Source: Burkholderia sp. SRS-46
Lineage (GTDB): Bacteria; Pseudomonadota; Gammaproteobacteria; Burkholderiales; Burkholderiaceae
Assembly (NCBI RefSeq): GCF_004343775.1
Contig: NZ_PTXL01000001.1
Span: 620,001-684,000, forward strand
Direction: 5' to 3'
DNA: 64,000 bases
Shown here: in pieces, positions 16,876 through 25,213 of the stretch
Position numbering within the stretch: the stretch's first letter is position 1
Layout: each line of letters begins with the position of its first letter
Made by a program: the position numbers and the translations under genes
Notes under the pieces: model-generated
What the model saw: the letters and a program-made list of their open reading frames with translations, nothing else
The model's database searches: none
What the model was told of the DNA's origin: nothing

Positions 16876-17193
16876 ATGGAACAGTTGAACTATCGCTTCA
16901 CCGCGCGTGCGCGCGCGAAGGGCGAGCTGGCCGCGGCGCTCGTCGGCGTGGTCGCGTCCGGCAATCTCGAGGTGCTGGTCGAACGGGTGCTGCCGGGCAA
17001 CGCGTGCGAAATCGACATCCGCACCGCGGCGGTCGGCTTCGGCGCGGTCTGGCAGGCGGTGGTGTCCGATTTCGTCGAGCGGCGCGCGCCGGGCGGCCTG
17101 AAGCTGTCGATCAACGACGGCGGCGCGCGGCCCGACATGGTGTCGCTGCGGCTCGCGCAGGCGGTGCGCGCGATCGAAGGAGACGCCGCATGA
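16876..17193 (+). CDS. mdcC: Malonate decarboxylase acyl carrier protein (delta subunit)
   Basis: 105 residues. This ACP carries a 2'-(5''-phosphoribosyl)-3'-dephospho-CoA arm on a serine; S28 in VASGNLEVLVE is the expected attachment residue by comparison with Klebsiella MdcC. The stop overlaps the mdcD start (ATGA at 17190-17193), so translation is coupled. The prosthetic group is made by MdcB and attached by MdcG, both encoded downstream. Confidence 0.93.
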   Translation: MEQLNYRFTARARAKGELAAALVGVVASGNLEVLVERVLPGNACEIDIRTAAVGFGAVWQAVVSDFVERRAPGGLKLSINDGGARPDMVSLRLAQAVRAIEGDAA

Positions 17194-18146
17194 ACGACCC
17201 TCGCGACATGAGCCACGACACGACCCGCGACGCTCCCGCGTTCGTCGCGAACGCGGCGAGCTGGTACGAGGCGTCCGCGCGGCAGCGCATCGACGGCTTG
17301 CTCGACGCGGGCAGCTTCGCCGAATTCCTCGGCCCGGCCGAGCGCGTGACGAGCCCGCACCTGCCGCTGTTCGGCCTGCCGCAGCAGTTCGACGACGGGA
17401 TGGTGGTCGGCCACGGCCGGCTCGACGGCAAGCCGGTGCTGGTCGCCGCGCAGGAGGGCCGCTTCATGGGCGGCGCGTTCGGCGAAGTGCACGGCGCGAA
17501 GCTCACGGGCCTGCTGCGCGCCGCGCGCGAGCTCGGCACGGTGCCGGTGCTGATCCTGTTCGACACGGGCGGCGTGCGGCTGCAGGAAGCGAACGCGGGC
17601 GAGCTCGCGGTCGCCGAGATCATGCGCGCGCTGGTCGAAGCGCGCGCGGCCGGCGTGCCGGTGATCGGCCTGATCGGCGGGCGCGCGGGCTGCTACGGCG
17701 GCGGCGGGCTGCTCGCCGCGTGCTGCTCGGCGCTCGCGGTGTCGGAGCAGGGCCGCATCAGCGTGTCCGGGCCCGAAGTGATCGAGACCAATCGCGGCGT
17801 CGAGGAATTCGACGCGAAGGACCGCGCGCTGATCTGGCGCACGATGGGCGGCAAGCACCGGCGGCTGACCGGCGGCGCGGACCGCTACGTCGCGGATACG
17901 CCGGACGCGTTCCGCGCGGCGGCGCGCGAGTTGATCGGCCGCGCGCCGGCGTTCGACGCGGCGATGCTGCGCGCGGAGCAGGCGCGGCTCGAAGCGCGCA
18001 TCGACCGGTTCGGCGCGTGCGCGGATGCGCTCGACGTGTGGCGCGCGCTCGGCGCGGCCGAGCCCGCCGCGATTCCCGGCATGCCCGACGATGCATTCGC
18101 CGCGCTGGCCGACCAACTCCAGGAGCCGCCGCATGACGCTCGATGA
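17190..18146 (+). CDS. mdcD: Malonate decarboxylase beta subunit
   Basis: 318 residues. Crotonase/carboxyltransferase fold: DTGGVRLQEANAGE and the oxyanion-type glycine segment IGGRAGCYGGGGLLAACCSAL. With MdcE it decarboxylates malonyl-S-ACP to acetyl-S-ACP and CO2. The start ATG overlaps the mdcC stop by 4 bp; the end overlaps mdcE by 14 bp. Confidence 0.94.
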   Translation: MNDPRDMSHDTTRDAPAFVANAASWYEASARQRIDGLLDAGSFAEFLGPAERVTSPHLPLFGLPQQFDDGMVVGHGRLDGKPVLVAAQEGRFMGGAFGEVHGAKLTGLLRAARELGTVPVLILFDTGGVRLQEANAGELAVAEIMRALVEARAAGVPVIGLIGGRAGCYGGGGLLAACCSALAVSEQGRISVSGPEVIETNRGVEEFDAKDRALIWRTMGGKHRRLTGGADRYVADTPDAFRAAARELIGRAPAFDAAMLRAEQARLEARIDRFGACADALDVWRALGAAEPAAIPGMPDDAFAALADQLQEPPHDAR

Positions 18147-18840
18147 CGTTTTAGCCTCGCTGTTCCCCCGAGGCCACAAGATCGTCCGCCACGGCGGCCT
18201 GCTGTCCGGCGAGGCCGAACTGGCCGGCACGCGCGTCGACGTGATCGGCGTCGCCGACCGTTTGCCGTTCGGCATCGACGAAGCCGTGGCGCTGGCGTCG
18301 CACGTGCTCGGCACGCTCGAGCGCGGCGGCGCGACGCCGATCCTCGTGCTGGTCGACAGCGACAGCCAGCGGATGAGCAAGCGCGACGAACTGCTGGGCC
18401 TGAACGAGGGCCTGTCGCATCTCGCGAAGTGCCTGATGCAGGCGGACCTCGCGGGCCACCGGACGATCGGCCTGCTGTACGGCCACACGGCCGCCGGCGC
18501 GTTCATCGCGACCGCGCTCGCGACGCGCACGCTGCTCGCGCTGCCGGGCGCCGAGCCGGAGGTGATGGACCTGCCGTCGATGGCGCGCGTGACGAAGCTG
18601 CCGCTCGACGTGCTGAAGGACAAGGCGCGCACGACACCGGTGTTCGCACCGGGGCTCGACAACCTCGTGAAGATGGGCGCGGTCGATGCGGTGCTCGATC
18701 CGGCCCGCGGGCTCGACGCGCAGGTCGCCGCATGGCTCGACCGGCCGGCCGATCGCGTCGACCGGCGCGCGGCGCGCGGCCGTCCGGTCGCGGCCGACGT
18801 CGCGCAGCGCGTGTATGAACTCGCGCGTGCCGCACGTTGA
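18133..18840 (+). CDS. mdcE: Malonate decarboxylase gamma subunit
   Basis: 235 residues, MTLDDVLASLFPRGHKI start. Carboxyltransferase-like partner of MdcD; segments LVDSDSQRMSKRDELLGLNEGL and GHTAAGAFIATALAT match the family. Start overlaps mdcD by 14 bp with GGAGCCGCC as ribosome site, and its end overlaps mdcG, which supports one polycistronic message. Confidence 0.93.
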   Translation: MTLDDVLASLFPRGHKIVRHGGLLSGEAELAGTRVDVIGVADRLPFGIDEAVALASHVLGTLERGGATPILVLVDSDSQRMSKRDELLGLNEGLSHLAKCLMQADLAGHRTIGLLYGHTAAGAFIATALATRTLLALPGAEPEVMDLPSMARVTKLPLDVLKDKARTTPVFAPGLDNLVKMGAVDAVLDPARGLDAQVAAWLDRPADRVDRRAARGRPVAADVAQRVYELARAAR

Positions 18841-19495
18841 CGCGCCGCTGCGGCGCCACACCCTCGTCACGCTGACGGCGGCGGGGTGGGGCGCGGCATT
18901 CGCGCGCGATCCCGCGCTCGCGGCGGATCCGCTTGTGCGCGCATGGGCCGCGCGCGGCTGGCCGCTGATCGTGCGCCGCGCGTCGCCCGACGAGGCCGAT
19001 GCCGGCCGCGTGCCGCTCGGCTTGCCGCTGCCGCCTTCGGCGGGCAAGCGGCGCCTCGCGCTGAACGTCGCCGCCGACGCGCTCGCGACGGTCGGCCCGC
19101 TGCCCGCGCTGGCCGACGCGCTCGCCGCGGCGCCCGACGCATGGCGCGAGCCATTGCGCGAGCTCGATGCGCTCGGCACGCGCTGCGGCGTTCAGGGGCG
19201 CGTGTTCGGCAGCCTCGCATGGCAGGCGCTGACGGGCGAGCGCTACCTGGGCCCGTCGTCCGATCTCGACATGGTGTTTCCGCTGCCGGACGCCGCATCG
19301 ATCGCGCCGCTGCTGGACGGCATCGCGGCGATCGACGCGCGCGCGCCGATCCGCATCGACGGCGAGCTGCTGCGCGGCGACGGCGCGGGCGTCAACTGGC
19401 GCGAATTGCATGCGCGGCTGCCCGACGTCGCGGTCAAGACCGCGATCGCCGTCGAATTGATGCCTGCCGACGCATTCCTCCGAGGTGCGCGATGA
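18815..19495 (+). CDS. mdcG: Malonate decarboxylase holo-ACP synthase (phosphoribosyl-dephospho-CoA transferase)
   Basis: 226 residues from ATG 18815; GTG 18827 is the other in-frame choice, and both overlap mdcE. A nucleotidyltransferase-type enzyme: VFGSLAWQALTGERYLGPSSDLDMVF contains the G-S and D-x-D metal-binding motif. It links 2'-(5''-triphosphoribosyl)-3'-dephospho-CoA to apo-MdcC. Divergent members of this family keep only these motifs, as here. The stop shares ATGA with mdcB. Confidence 0.9.
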   Translation: MNSRVPHVDAPLRRHTLVTLTAAGWGAAFARDPALAADPLVRAWAARGWPLIVRRASPDEADAGRVPLGLPLPPSAGKRRLALNVAADALATVGPLPALADALAAAPDAWREPLRELDALGTRCGVQGRVFGSLAWQALTGERYLGPSSDLDMVFPLPDAASIAPLLDGIAAIDARAPIRIDGELLRGDGAGVNWRELHARLPDVAVKTAIAVELMPADAFLRGAR

Positions 19496-20355
19496 GTGCA
19501 TGGGCCGCCTGCCGCGTACCGGCGCCGTCCGATGCCGAGCGCATCGCCGAGCTTGCGGAGCACAGCCTCGTGCTCGAGATCGAGACCTATCCGAAGCCGG
19601 GGCTCGTCAGTCACGTCGACACCGGCAGTCATTCGGACATGGATGCCGTGACCTTCGCGCGCAGCGCCGCCGTGCTGCGGCCGTACTTCACGGAACTCGC
19701 CGCGGCGGGCGCGTGCGACGCGGAGATGGCCGCGCTGCGCAAGATCGGCCTGCGCGCCGAGCACGCGATGCTCGCGGCGACGGGCGGCGTGAACACCCAT
19801 CGCGGCGCGATCTTCGGGCTCGGGCTGCTGTGCGCGGCCGCGGGCCGGCGCGGAATGACGGGGGCGGCACCGGGCGCGTCGCTCGGCGCGGTCGTCGCAT
19901 GGCGCTGGGGCGCCGATATCCTCGGCGGGCCGCGGCTGCCCGACAGCCACGGCGAGCGCGCGAGCCGCCGCTACGGCGTCGGCGGCGCGCGTGGCGAGGC
20001 GGCCGGCGGCTACGCGACGGTGTACCGCGTCGGGCTGCCTGCGCTGCGCCGCGCGGCGCGCGACGTGCCGGGCGATCCGGAGGCCGCGCGTGTCGACGCG
20101 TGCTTCGCGCTGATCGCCGCGCTCGACGACACGAACCTGCTGCACCGGGGCGGGCAGGCCGGCCTCGACTTCGCGCGGGCGAGCGCCCGCGCGTTCGTCG
20201 CGCGCGGCGGCGTGCGCGCGCCCGGCTGGCGCCACCGCGCGGCGGCCGTGCATCGTGCGTTCGTCGCGCGGCGGCTGAGCCCGGGCGGCGCGGCCGACCT
20301 GCTTGCGATGAGCGTGTTCGTCGACGCGCTGGAACCCCGCGAGGCCGCGCGATGA
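19492..20355 (+). CDS. mdcB: Triphosphoribosyl-dephospho-CoA synthase
   Basis: 287 residues of the CitG/MdcB family. Characteristic segments are LEIETYPKPGLVSHVDTGSHSDMD, TGGVNTHRGAIFGLGLLC and ALDDTNLLHRGG. It makes the prosthetic-group precursor from dephospho-CoA and ATP with release of adenine. Start overlaps the mdcG stop (ATGA) and its stop overlaps mdcH (ATGA), so the three maturation genes are translationally coupled. Confidence 0.93.
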   Translation: MSAWAACRVPAPSDAERIAELAEHSLVLEIETYPKPGLVSHVDTGSHSDMDAVTFARSAAVLRPYFTELAAAGACDAEMAALRKIGLRAEHAMLAATGGVNTHRGAIFGLGLLCAAAGRRGMTGAAPGASLGAVVAWRWGADILGGPRLPDSHGERASRRYGVGGARGEAAGGYATVYRVGLPALRRAARDVPGDPEAARVDACFALIAALDDTNLLHRGGQAGLDFARASARAFVARGGVRAPGWRHRAAAVHRAFVARRLSPGGAADLLAMSVFVDALEPREAAR

Positions 20356-21284
20356 CGCTTGCGATCCTGTGCTCCGGGCAGGGCGGCCAGCGTGCCGACA
20401 TGTTCGACCTGACCGGCGCCGCGCCGCAGGCCGACGCGCTGTTCGCGCACGCGGGGCGGCTGCTCGGCGAGGATCCGCGCAGCTGGGTGCGCCGGGCTAC
20501 GCCGGACGCGCTGCGCGAGAACCGCGCGGCGCAGATCCTGTGCACGCTGCAGGCGCTCGCGGCCGCCGCGCTGCTCGACGCGGCCTGGCCGCGCCGGCGC
20601 TGCGTCGCGGGCTACAGCGTCGGCGAGATCGCGTCGTGGAGCGTCGCGGGACGGATCGAGCCGGGCGACGCGCTCGACCTGGCCGACGCGCGCGCCCGCG
20701 CGATGGACGCGGCGAGCGGCGGCGACGAACGGATGGCATTCGTGCGCGGCCTGTCGCGCGACCATCTGGCGCGGCTGTGCGCCGCGCATGGCGCGGCGAT
20801 CGCGATCGCGAATCCTGGCGACGCGTACGTGATCGCCGGCCGGCGCGACGACGTCGACGCGGCCGCCGCGGACGCATCGCGCGACGGCGCGCTGCGCGTC
20901 GCGCCGGTCTGCGTGCGGATCGCCTCGCATACGCCGCGGCTCGCGGCGGCGGTGCCGGCGTTTCGCGCGTCGCTGGCCACGGTGCGCCTGCGGCGGCCGC
21001 TGCCGGGCACGCGGCTGTTCGCGGGGATCGATGGCGCATCGGTGCTCGACGCCGCCGACGGGCTCGACAAGCTCGCGCGCCAGCTCGCCGAGCCGGTCGA
21101 GTGGGCGGCATGCCTGGCCGGCTGCGTGGAGGCCGGCGCGACGGCCTTTCTCGAGCTCGGCCCCGGCCGCGCGCTCGCCGAGATGGCGGCCGGCGCTTAC
21201 CCGGCGCTGCCCGCGCGCAGCCTCGCCGATTTCCGCTCGATCGACGGCGCGACGGGCTGGCTCGCGCGCGTCGCGGCAGGCTGA
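20352..21284 (+). CDS. mdcH: Malonyl-S-ACP transacylase (malonate decarboxylase epsilon subunit)
   Basis: 310 residues of the FabD fold. GQGGQ near the N-terminus, S89 in GYSVGE is the nucleophile, and the His is in RIASHTPRLAAAV. MdcH, unlike FabD, loads malonyl from malonyl-CoA onto acetyl-free MdcC to prime the cycle. Last gene of the operon; the next start lies about 100 bp downstream with its own -10-like box. Confidence 0.92.
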   Translation: MTLAILCSGQGGQRADMFDLTGAAPQADALFAHAGRLLGEDPRSWVRRATPDALRENRAAQILCTLQALAAAALLDAAWPRRRCVAGYSVGEIASWSVAGRIEPGDALDLADARARAMDAASGGDERMAFVRGLSRDHLARLCAAHGAAIAIANPGDAYVIAGRRDDVDAAAADASRDGALRVAPVCVRIASHTPRLAAAVPAFRASLATVRLRRPLPGTRLFAGIDGASVLDAADGLDKLARQLAEPVEWAACLAGCVEAGATAFLELGPGRALAEMAAGAYPALPARSLADFRSIDGATGWLARVAAG

Positions 21285-21389
21285 CCGGGCCCGCCAACGG
21301 ACGCCGTCGGCGCGCCGTGTTGCGCCGGCGCAGCAGCGCGGCGACGCAGGCTTGCCACGCGTATTGGCGTCGCTACAATGGCGCCCGCC

Positions 21390-21899
21390 ATGAGACCTGC
21401 CGCCTTCCTGTTCGCCGCGCTGTGCTGCGCGGCAACCGCCCACGCGACCCCGATTCCGTCCGACGCCGCGTCGGTCGGCGCGTACTTTTCGTATGACAAC
21501 GCCGCGGCCGACACGACCGTCGACCTGATCCGGCAGGCGGACCGCCGCGTGCTGCTGGCCGGCTACGCGTACGTGCCGCCGGTGGTGGCCGCCGCGCTGC
21601 GCGACGCGCGGGCGCGCGGCGTCGAGGTGCGGGTCGTGCTGGCGCGCCCGGCGCGCGCCGGCAAGTACAGCGGCGCGGGCTACCTGAAGGGAGCGGGCAT
21701 CGACGTCGCGATCGACACGCGGCGCGGTGCGTCCGCGCCGCGCTTCGTGATCGTCGACGACAACGTCGCGCTGACGACGCTGGCCGACGGCGCGCCGGCG
21801 CACGCCGAGACGGTGAACGTGTTCCAGCGCGCGCCGGAACTCGCGCAATCCTATGCGCAATCGTTCTGGCGACTCTATCGGCAGGCGAGCGGGCTCTGA
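21390..21899 (+). CDS. Secreted phospholipase-D-fold protein with degenerate HKD motif
   Basis: 169 residues from ATG 21390 (ATG 21378 is in frame but overlaps the TACAAT -10 box at 21373-21378). A signal peptide to about residue 19 is followed by a single Nuc-type phospholipase D domain: VLLAGYAYVPPVVAAALRDA, RGVEVRVVLARP, KYSGAGYLKGAGI. Where Nuc-type enzymes have H-x-K-x4-D, this protein has A116-P-R118-FVIV-D123, so His and Lys are both missing and only Asp remains. The following GSFN-type segment is also changed (TTLAD). The protein is probably not a phosphodiesterase; it may keep a binding role. Codon use is like its neighbours. Confidence 0.75.
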   Translation: MRPAAFLFAALCCAATAHATPIPSDAASVGAYFSYDNAAADTTVDLIRQADRRVLLAGYAYVPPVVAAALRDARARGVEVRVVLARPARAGKYSGAGYLKGAGIDVAIDTRRGASAPRFVIVDDNVALTTLADGAPAHAETVNVFQRAPELAQSYAQSFWRLYRQASGL

Positions 21900-21990
21900 C
21901 ACCGGCGCGGCGGCGCGCCGGCATGCATTCGACATCTCCCCGAATCAAGTGCGCCGTGCATGCGCGCGCCCCGATTAACCGTGCTTGAAT

Positions 21991-22009
21991 TGGCGCACCG
22001 CATGCGCCA
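21991..22009. promoter_or_regulatory. 7-bp perfect inverted repeat upstream of the phosphoribosyltransferase gene
   Basis: TGGCGCA-CCGCA-TGCGCCA, preceded by TTGAAT, lies 77 bp upstream of the ATG. It could be an operator or a leader hairpin; no T-run follows, so it is not a terminator. Confidence 0.4.
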
Positions 22010-22085
22010 TGCTCATTGACGTAACGCCGGCGTGATCGCGGCGCTTGCGCGACCAGGCGCCGGCGAATGGAAGGGGCGGATCGTG

Positions 22086-22736
22086 ATGGATCGTTTCGTC
22101 GATCGCGCGGACGCGGGCCGCCAGCTCGCCGATGCGCTGCAGGCCTACGCGGGGCGCACCGACGTCGTGATACTGGCGTTGCCGCGCGGCGGCGTGCCGG
22201 TCGCGTATCCGGTCGCCCGCGCGCTCGGCGCGCCGCTCGACGTGCTGGTGGTGCGCAAGCTCGGCGTGCCGTACGACCCCGAGCTCGCGATGGGCGCGAT
22301 CGCGACCGGCGGCGCAATCTACCTGCAGCGTTCGGTGATCCAGTCGATGGGGGTGTCGGACGCGCAGCTCGCCAGCGTGATCGCGCGCGAAACCGTCGAG
22401 CTGCAGCGCCGCGAGGCGCTGTACCGCGGTGCGTGGCCGGCGGCGCCGGTCGAAGGGCGCAGCGTGATCGTCGTCGACGACGGCATCGCGACCGGCGCGT
22501 CGATGCGCGTCGCGCTGCTTGCGCTGCGCGAGCGCCGCCCGGCCCGCGTGGTGGCGGCGGCGCCGGTCGCGCCGGCCGGCGTGCAGCGCAAGTTCGACGA
22601 TCTGGCCGATGCATTTGTCGCGGTGTCGCATCCGCTGTCGTTCTTCGGGATCAGCCAGTTCTACGGGCATTTCGAGCAGACCAGCGACGACGAGGTGCGC
22701 GCGCTGCTCGACGCGGCGCGCAGCGCGCCGGCGTGA
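22086..22736 (+). CDS. Phosphoribosyltransferase family protein
   Basis: 216 residues from ATG 22086 with AAGGGGCGG upstream. The PRPP loop VIVVDDGIATGASM and the pyrophosphate loop region VVRKLGVPYDPELAMGAI place it in the type I PRTase fold. This subgroup (often next to dienelactone hydrolase or erythromycin esterase genes) has unknown substrate and is not a purine or pyrimidine salvage enzyme by sequence. It converges on phaZ with a 7-bp gap. Confidence 0.85.
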   Translation: MDRFVDRADAGRQLADALQAYAGRTDVVILALPRGGVPVAYPVARALGAPLDVLVVRKLGVPYDPELAMGAIATGGAIYLQRSVIQSMGVSDAQLASVIARETVELQRREALYRGAWPAAPVEGRSVIVVDDGIATGASMRVALLALRERRPARVVAAAPVAPAGVQRKFDDLADAFVAVSHPLSFFGISQFYGHFEQTSDDEVRALLDAARSAPA

Positions 22737-22743
22737 TGCCGGG

Positions 22744-23970
22744 TCAGTGACGCGTCGCGTGCCGGGCCTCGGCCTGCGCGAACACGGCCCGCAGCACCGG
22801 ATGCACGTCGTCGCGCCAGCGCGCGCCGATGAACAGCCCGTAGTGATCGCATTCGGCGACGTCGAGCCGGTGCCGCTCGGCGCGCGCGAGGCCGCTGCAC
22901 AGCGTATGCGCGGCATGGGTCTGCCCGGCGCCGGTGACGGTGTCGCGCGTGCCTTCGACGGTCAGCAGCGCGGTGCCGCGCAGCCCGGCCGGGTCGACGG
23001 GCACGCCGTGCACGCGCCAGTTGCCGTTCGCGAGGCACATGCGCTGGAACACGATGTCGACGGTGTCGAGAAAGTACTCGGCCGGCATGTCGACGAGCGC
23101 GGTGTATTCGTGCAGCGCGCGCCGCGCGTCGGCCATCCCGCGCGTGTCCAGCCGGCAGGCCGCCTGCGTGTAGCGGTCGAGCAGCGCCAGGTAGCGGTGC
23201 GGGTAGACGATCGCGATCTCGGCCTGCTGCAGATAGGTCGGGAACACCGGGCGGCCGTGCCCGGCAAAGCCGGCCGGCACGACGTCGATCAGGTGCCGGC
23301 GGCACCAGCCGAGCGAGCGCGACGCGGCCGCGGCGCCGAGCGTGCTCGGATTGAGCCGCGCGTCGAGCGGGCCGCCGATCAGCGTGACGCTGGCCGGCGC
23401 CGCAAGCGCGCGCTGCGCGCGCAGCGCGAGCGCACCGAGCGCCGGAAACGTCGCCTGGCAGACGGCGACCACGTGCAGCGGCCGGCCGTCGCGCGCGAGT
23501 TCGTCCACGAAGCCGTCGAGCATCGTCACGTATTCGTCGAGCCCGAAGCGCCCCGCGGCGGGCGGCACGTCGCGCGCGTTGGTCCAGTCGGTGATGTAGA
23601 CGTCGCCGTCCGCGAGCAGCGTCTCGACGGTTTCCCGCATCATCACGGCCGCGTGGCCGGCGAGCGGCGCGCACAGCAGCACCGCGCGGGTCGCCCGGCT
23701 GTCATGAGAAAAGCGGCGCAGCGCGCAGAACGGCGTCTGCGCGACGACCTGCTCGGCGACGTCGTGCCGGCCGGCGCCGCCCGCGAGCGGCCCGATCGCG
23801 AACGGCGGCGGCTCGGCCGCGGGGCCGAGCAGGGGTTCGAACAGGTCGGCGTAGCACGACGACGCGGCATGTGGCAGCGTCGCGGCCGGCCAGGCATCGA
23901 ACGCGAGCCGGGTCGCCGCGTGCCAGGCGCGCAGCCATTGGCGCTGCTGTTCGAAGAGGGCATACCACAT
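22744..23970 (-). CDS. phaZ: Intracellular polyhydroxyalkanoate depolymerase
   Basis: 408 residues from ATG 23970 (MWYALFEQQRQWLRAW). Family hallmarks are the catalytic cysteine C171 in CQATFPAL, which takes the place of the usual lipase-box serine, YITDWTNARDVP, and VEGTRDTVTGAGQT with the acidic residue; a C-terminal CDHYGLFIG supplies the His. The enzyme degrades native PHB granules in the cytoplasm, mobilising carbon store. It is divergent from a glutathione-transferase gene. No other PHB genes are in the window. Confidence 0.92.
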   Translation of the reverse strand: MWYALFEQQRQWLRAWHAATRLAFDAWPAATLPHAASSCYADLFEPLLGPAAEPPPFAIGPLAGGAGRHDVAEQVVAQTPFCALRRFSHDSRATRAVLLCAPLAGHAAVMMRETVETLLADGDVYITDWTNARDVPPAAGRFGLDEYVTMLDGFVDELARDGRPLHVVAVCQATFPALGALALRAQRALAAPASVTLIGGPLDARLNPSTLGAAAASRSLGWCRRHLIDVVPAGFAGHGRPVFPTYLQQAEIAIVYPHRYLALLDRYTQAACRLDTRGMADARRALHEYTALVDMPAEYFLDTVDIVFQRMCLANGNWRVHGVPVDPAGLRGTALLTVEGTRDTVTGAGQTHAAHTLCSGLARAERHRLDVAECDHYGLFIGARWRDDVHPVLRAVFAQAEARHATRH

Positions 23971-24140
23971 GGCGGACCTTCCGGTGGCGATGGGCGAACC
24001 TGCATTATGGTCAAGTTGAGGCGCGGCGGGGGCCACGTTTGTACCCGTTGGCAGGCGACGGCCGCGCGCCGCCGCTAGGCGCGTGCGGCGGCCGCTGCTA
24101 CAGTCGTTGGTCCTGTCCCCTTCAAGCGGAGCGAGGTGCG

Positions 24141-24770
24141 ATGAAGCTGATCGGCATGCTGGATTCCCCCTTCGTGCGGCGCGCCGCGATCTCGGCGAAG
24201 CTGCTCGACCTGCCGTTCGAACACCAGCCGGTGTCGGTGTTCCGGCACTTCGACACGTTCAAGGCGATCAGCCCGGTCGTCAAGGCGCCGACGCTCGTCA
24301 CCGACGACGGCGCGACGCTGCTCGACTCGTCCCTGATCGTCGACTATTTCGATCACCTGGTCGAACCCGGGCGTCGCCTGCTGCCCGAGGCGCCCGACGC
24401 GCGGCTGCGCGCGCTGGTGCCGATCGGCCTCGCGCTGGCGGCGGCCGACAAGACTGTGCAGGTGATCTACGAGTACAGCCAGCGCCCGGACGACAAGCGG
24501 CACCTGCCGTGGGTCGAGCGCATGCTGGGCCAGCTCGAGGCCGCGTACGGCGACCTGGAACAGTGCGTCGCGCTCGCGCACGGGTGGCTCGGCGGCGCGC
24601 GCGTGATGCAGGCCGACGTGACGGTCGCGGTGGCGTGGCGCTTCACGCAGTTCGTCGCGGCCGACTTCCCGGCGCTTGCCCGCATCGATCCGGCCCGCTA
24701 TCCGGCGCTCGCCGCGCATTCTGCGCGCGCGGAGGCGCTGCCGGCGTTCGTCGAGACGCCGCTCGTGTAG
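24141..24770 (+). CDS. Glutathione S-transferase family protein
   Basis: 209 residues, full length for a cytosolic GST. N-terminal thioredoxin-like domain (MKLIGMLDSPFVRRAAISAKLL with S9 near the catalytic position, the cis-Pro segment VVKAPTLV and LLDSSLIVDYFDHL for glutathione binding), then a helical C-terminal domain. It probably conjugates or reduces small electrophiles; substrate unknown. GGAGCGAGGTGCG precedes the ATG. Confidence 0.88.
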   Translation: MKLIGMLDSPFVRRAAISAKLLDLPFEHQPVSVFRHFDTFKAISPVVKAPTLVTDDGATLLDSSLIVDYFDHLVEPGRRLLPEAPDARLRALVPIGLALAAADKTVQVIYEYSQRPDDKRHLPWVERMLGQLEAAYGDLEQCVALAHGWLGGARVMQADVTVAVAWRFTQFVAADFPALARIDPARYPALAAHSARAEALPAFVETPLV

Positions 24771-24896
24771 GGCGACCTGCCACGGCGATTGTTTACCGCA
24801 GCCGACAAGTGACTTCGCTTTCAGGTGATTTATCCGCACGCCGGCCATCCCTAGAATGCATTCCATCGGATAACGCGTTGCCTGATGGAGTCGATG

Positions 24897-25091
24897 ATGA
24901 AAGCCCTGATCGAATCGAGCCTGTACCACCCGTCGGTCGTGCTGCCGCTGGCCGCGCTGACGCAGCTGATGGTCGAGCGCGATTTCAATCTCGGCCAGGT
25001 CGGCCTGATCGTCGCCGCGCGCGGCGCGCACGCGGCGGTGTCGCGCTCGCGCGCGCTGATCTTCTGCCGCCATTGCGGCGAGCACGCATGA
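24897..25091 (+). CDS. Small hypothetical protein (64 aa)
   Basis: ATG at 24897 has GGAG seven bases upstream; ATGs at 24885 and 24894 are in frame. The product, MKALIESSLYHPSVVLPL onward, has one moderately hydrophobic N-terminal part and a C-terminal FCRHCGEH with two Cys and two His that could bind a metal. Third-position GC is typical of a real gene. No family recognised. It is followed by two hairpins, the second with a T-run in the plus direction. Confidence 0.5.
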   Translation: MKALIESSLYHPSVVLPLAALTQLMVERDFNLGQVGLIVAARGAHAAVSRSRALIFCRHCGEHA

Positions 25092-25122
25092 GCGCGACGA
25101 TCCGGCAAGGATGAAATAAATA

Positions 25123-25150
25123 CGCCCGGCCGGCGCAAGCCGGTCGGGCG
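25123..25150 (-). terminator. Intrinsic terminator of proP
   Basis: Twelve-bp stem (one G-T pair) with a GCAA loop. Read on the minus strand it is followed by TATTTATTTCAT, a fair T-rich tract, 64 bp after the proP stop. Confidence 0.65.
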
Positions 25151-25179
25151 TCCGGGCCGGGCAACCGGCCGTTCGATCG

Positions 25180-25208
25180 GGCCCCGGCACTGCCGGGGCC
25201 TTTCGTTT
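25180..25208 (+). terminator. Intrinsic terminator after the 64-aa gene
   Basis: Perfect GGCCCCGGC/GCCGGGGCC stem with loop ACT followed by TTTCGTTT on the plus strand. Confidence 0.7.
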
Positions 25209-25213
25209 GGGGC

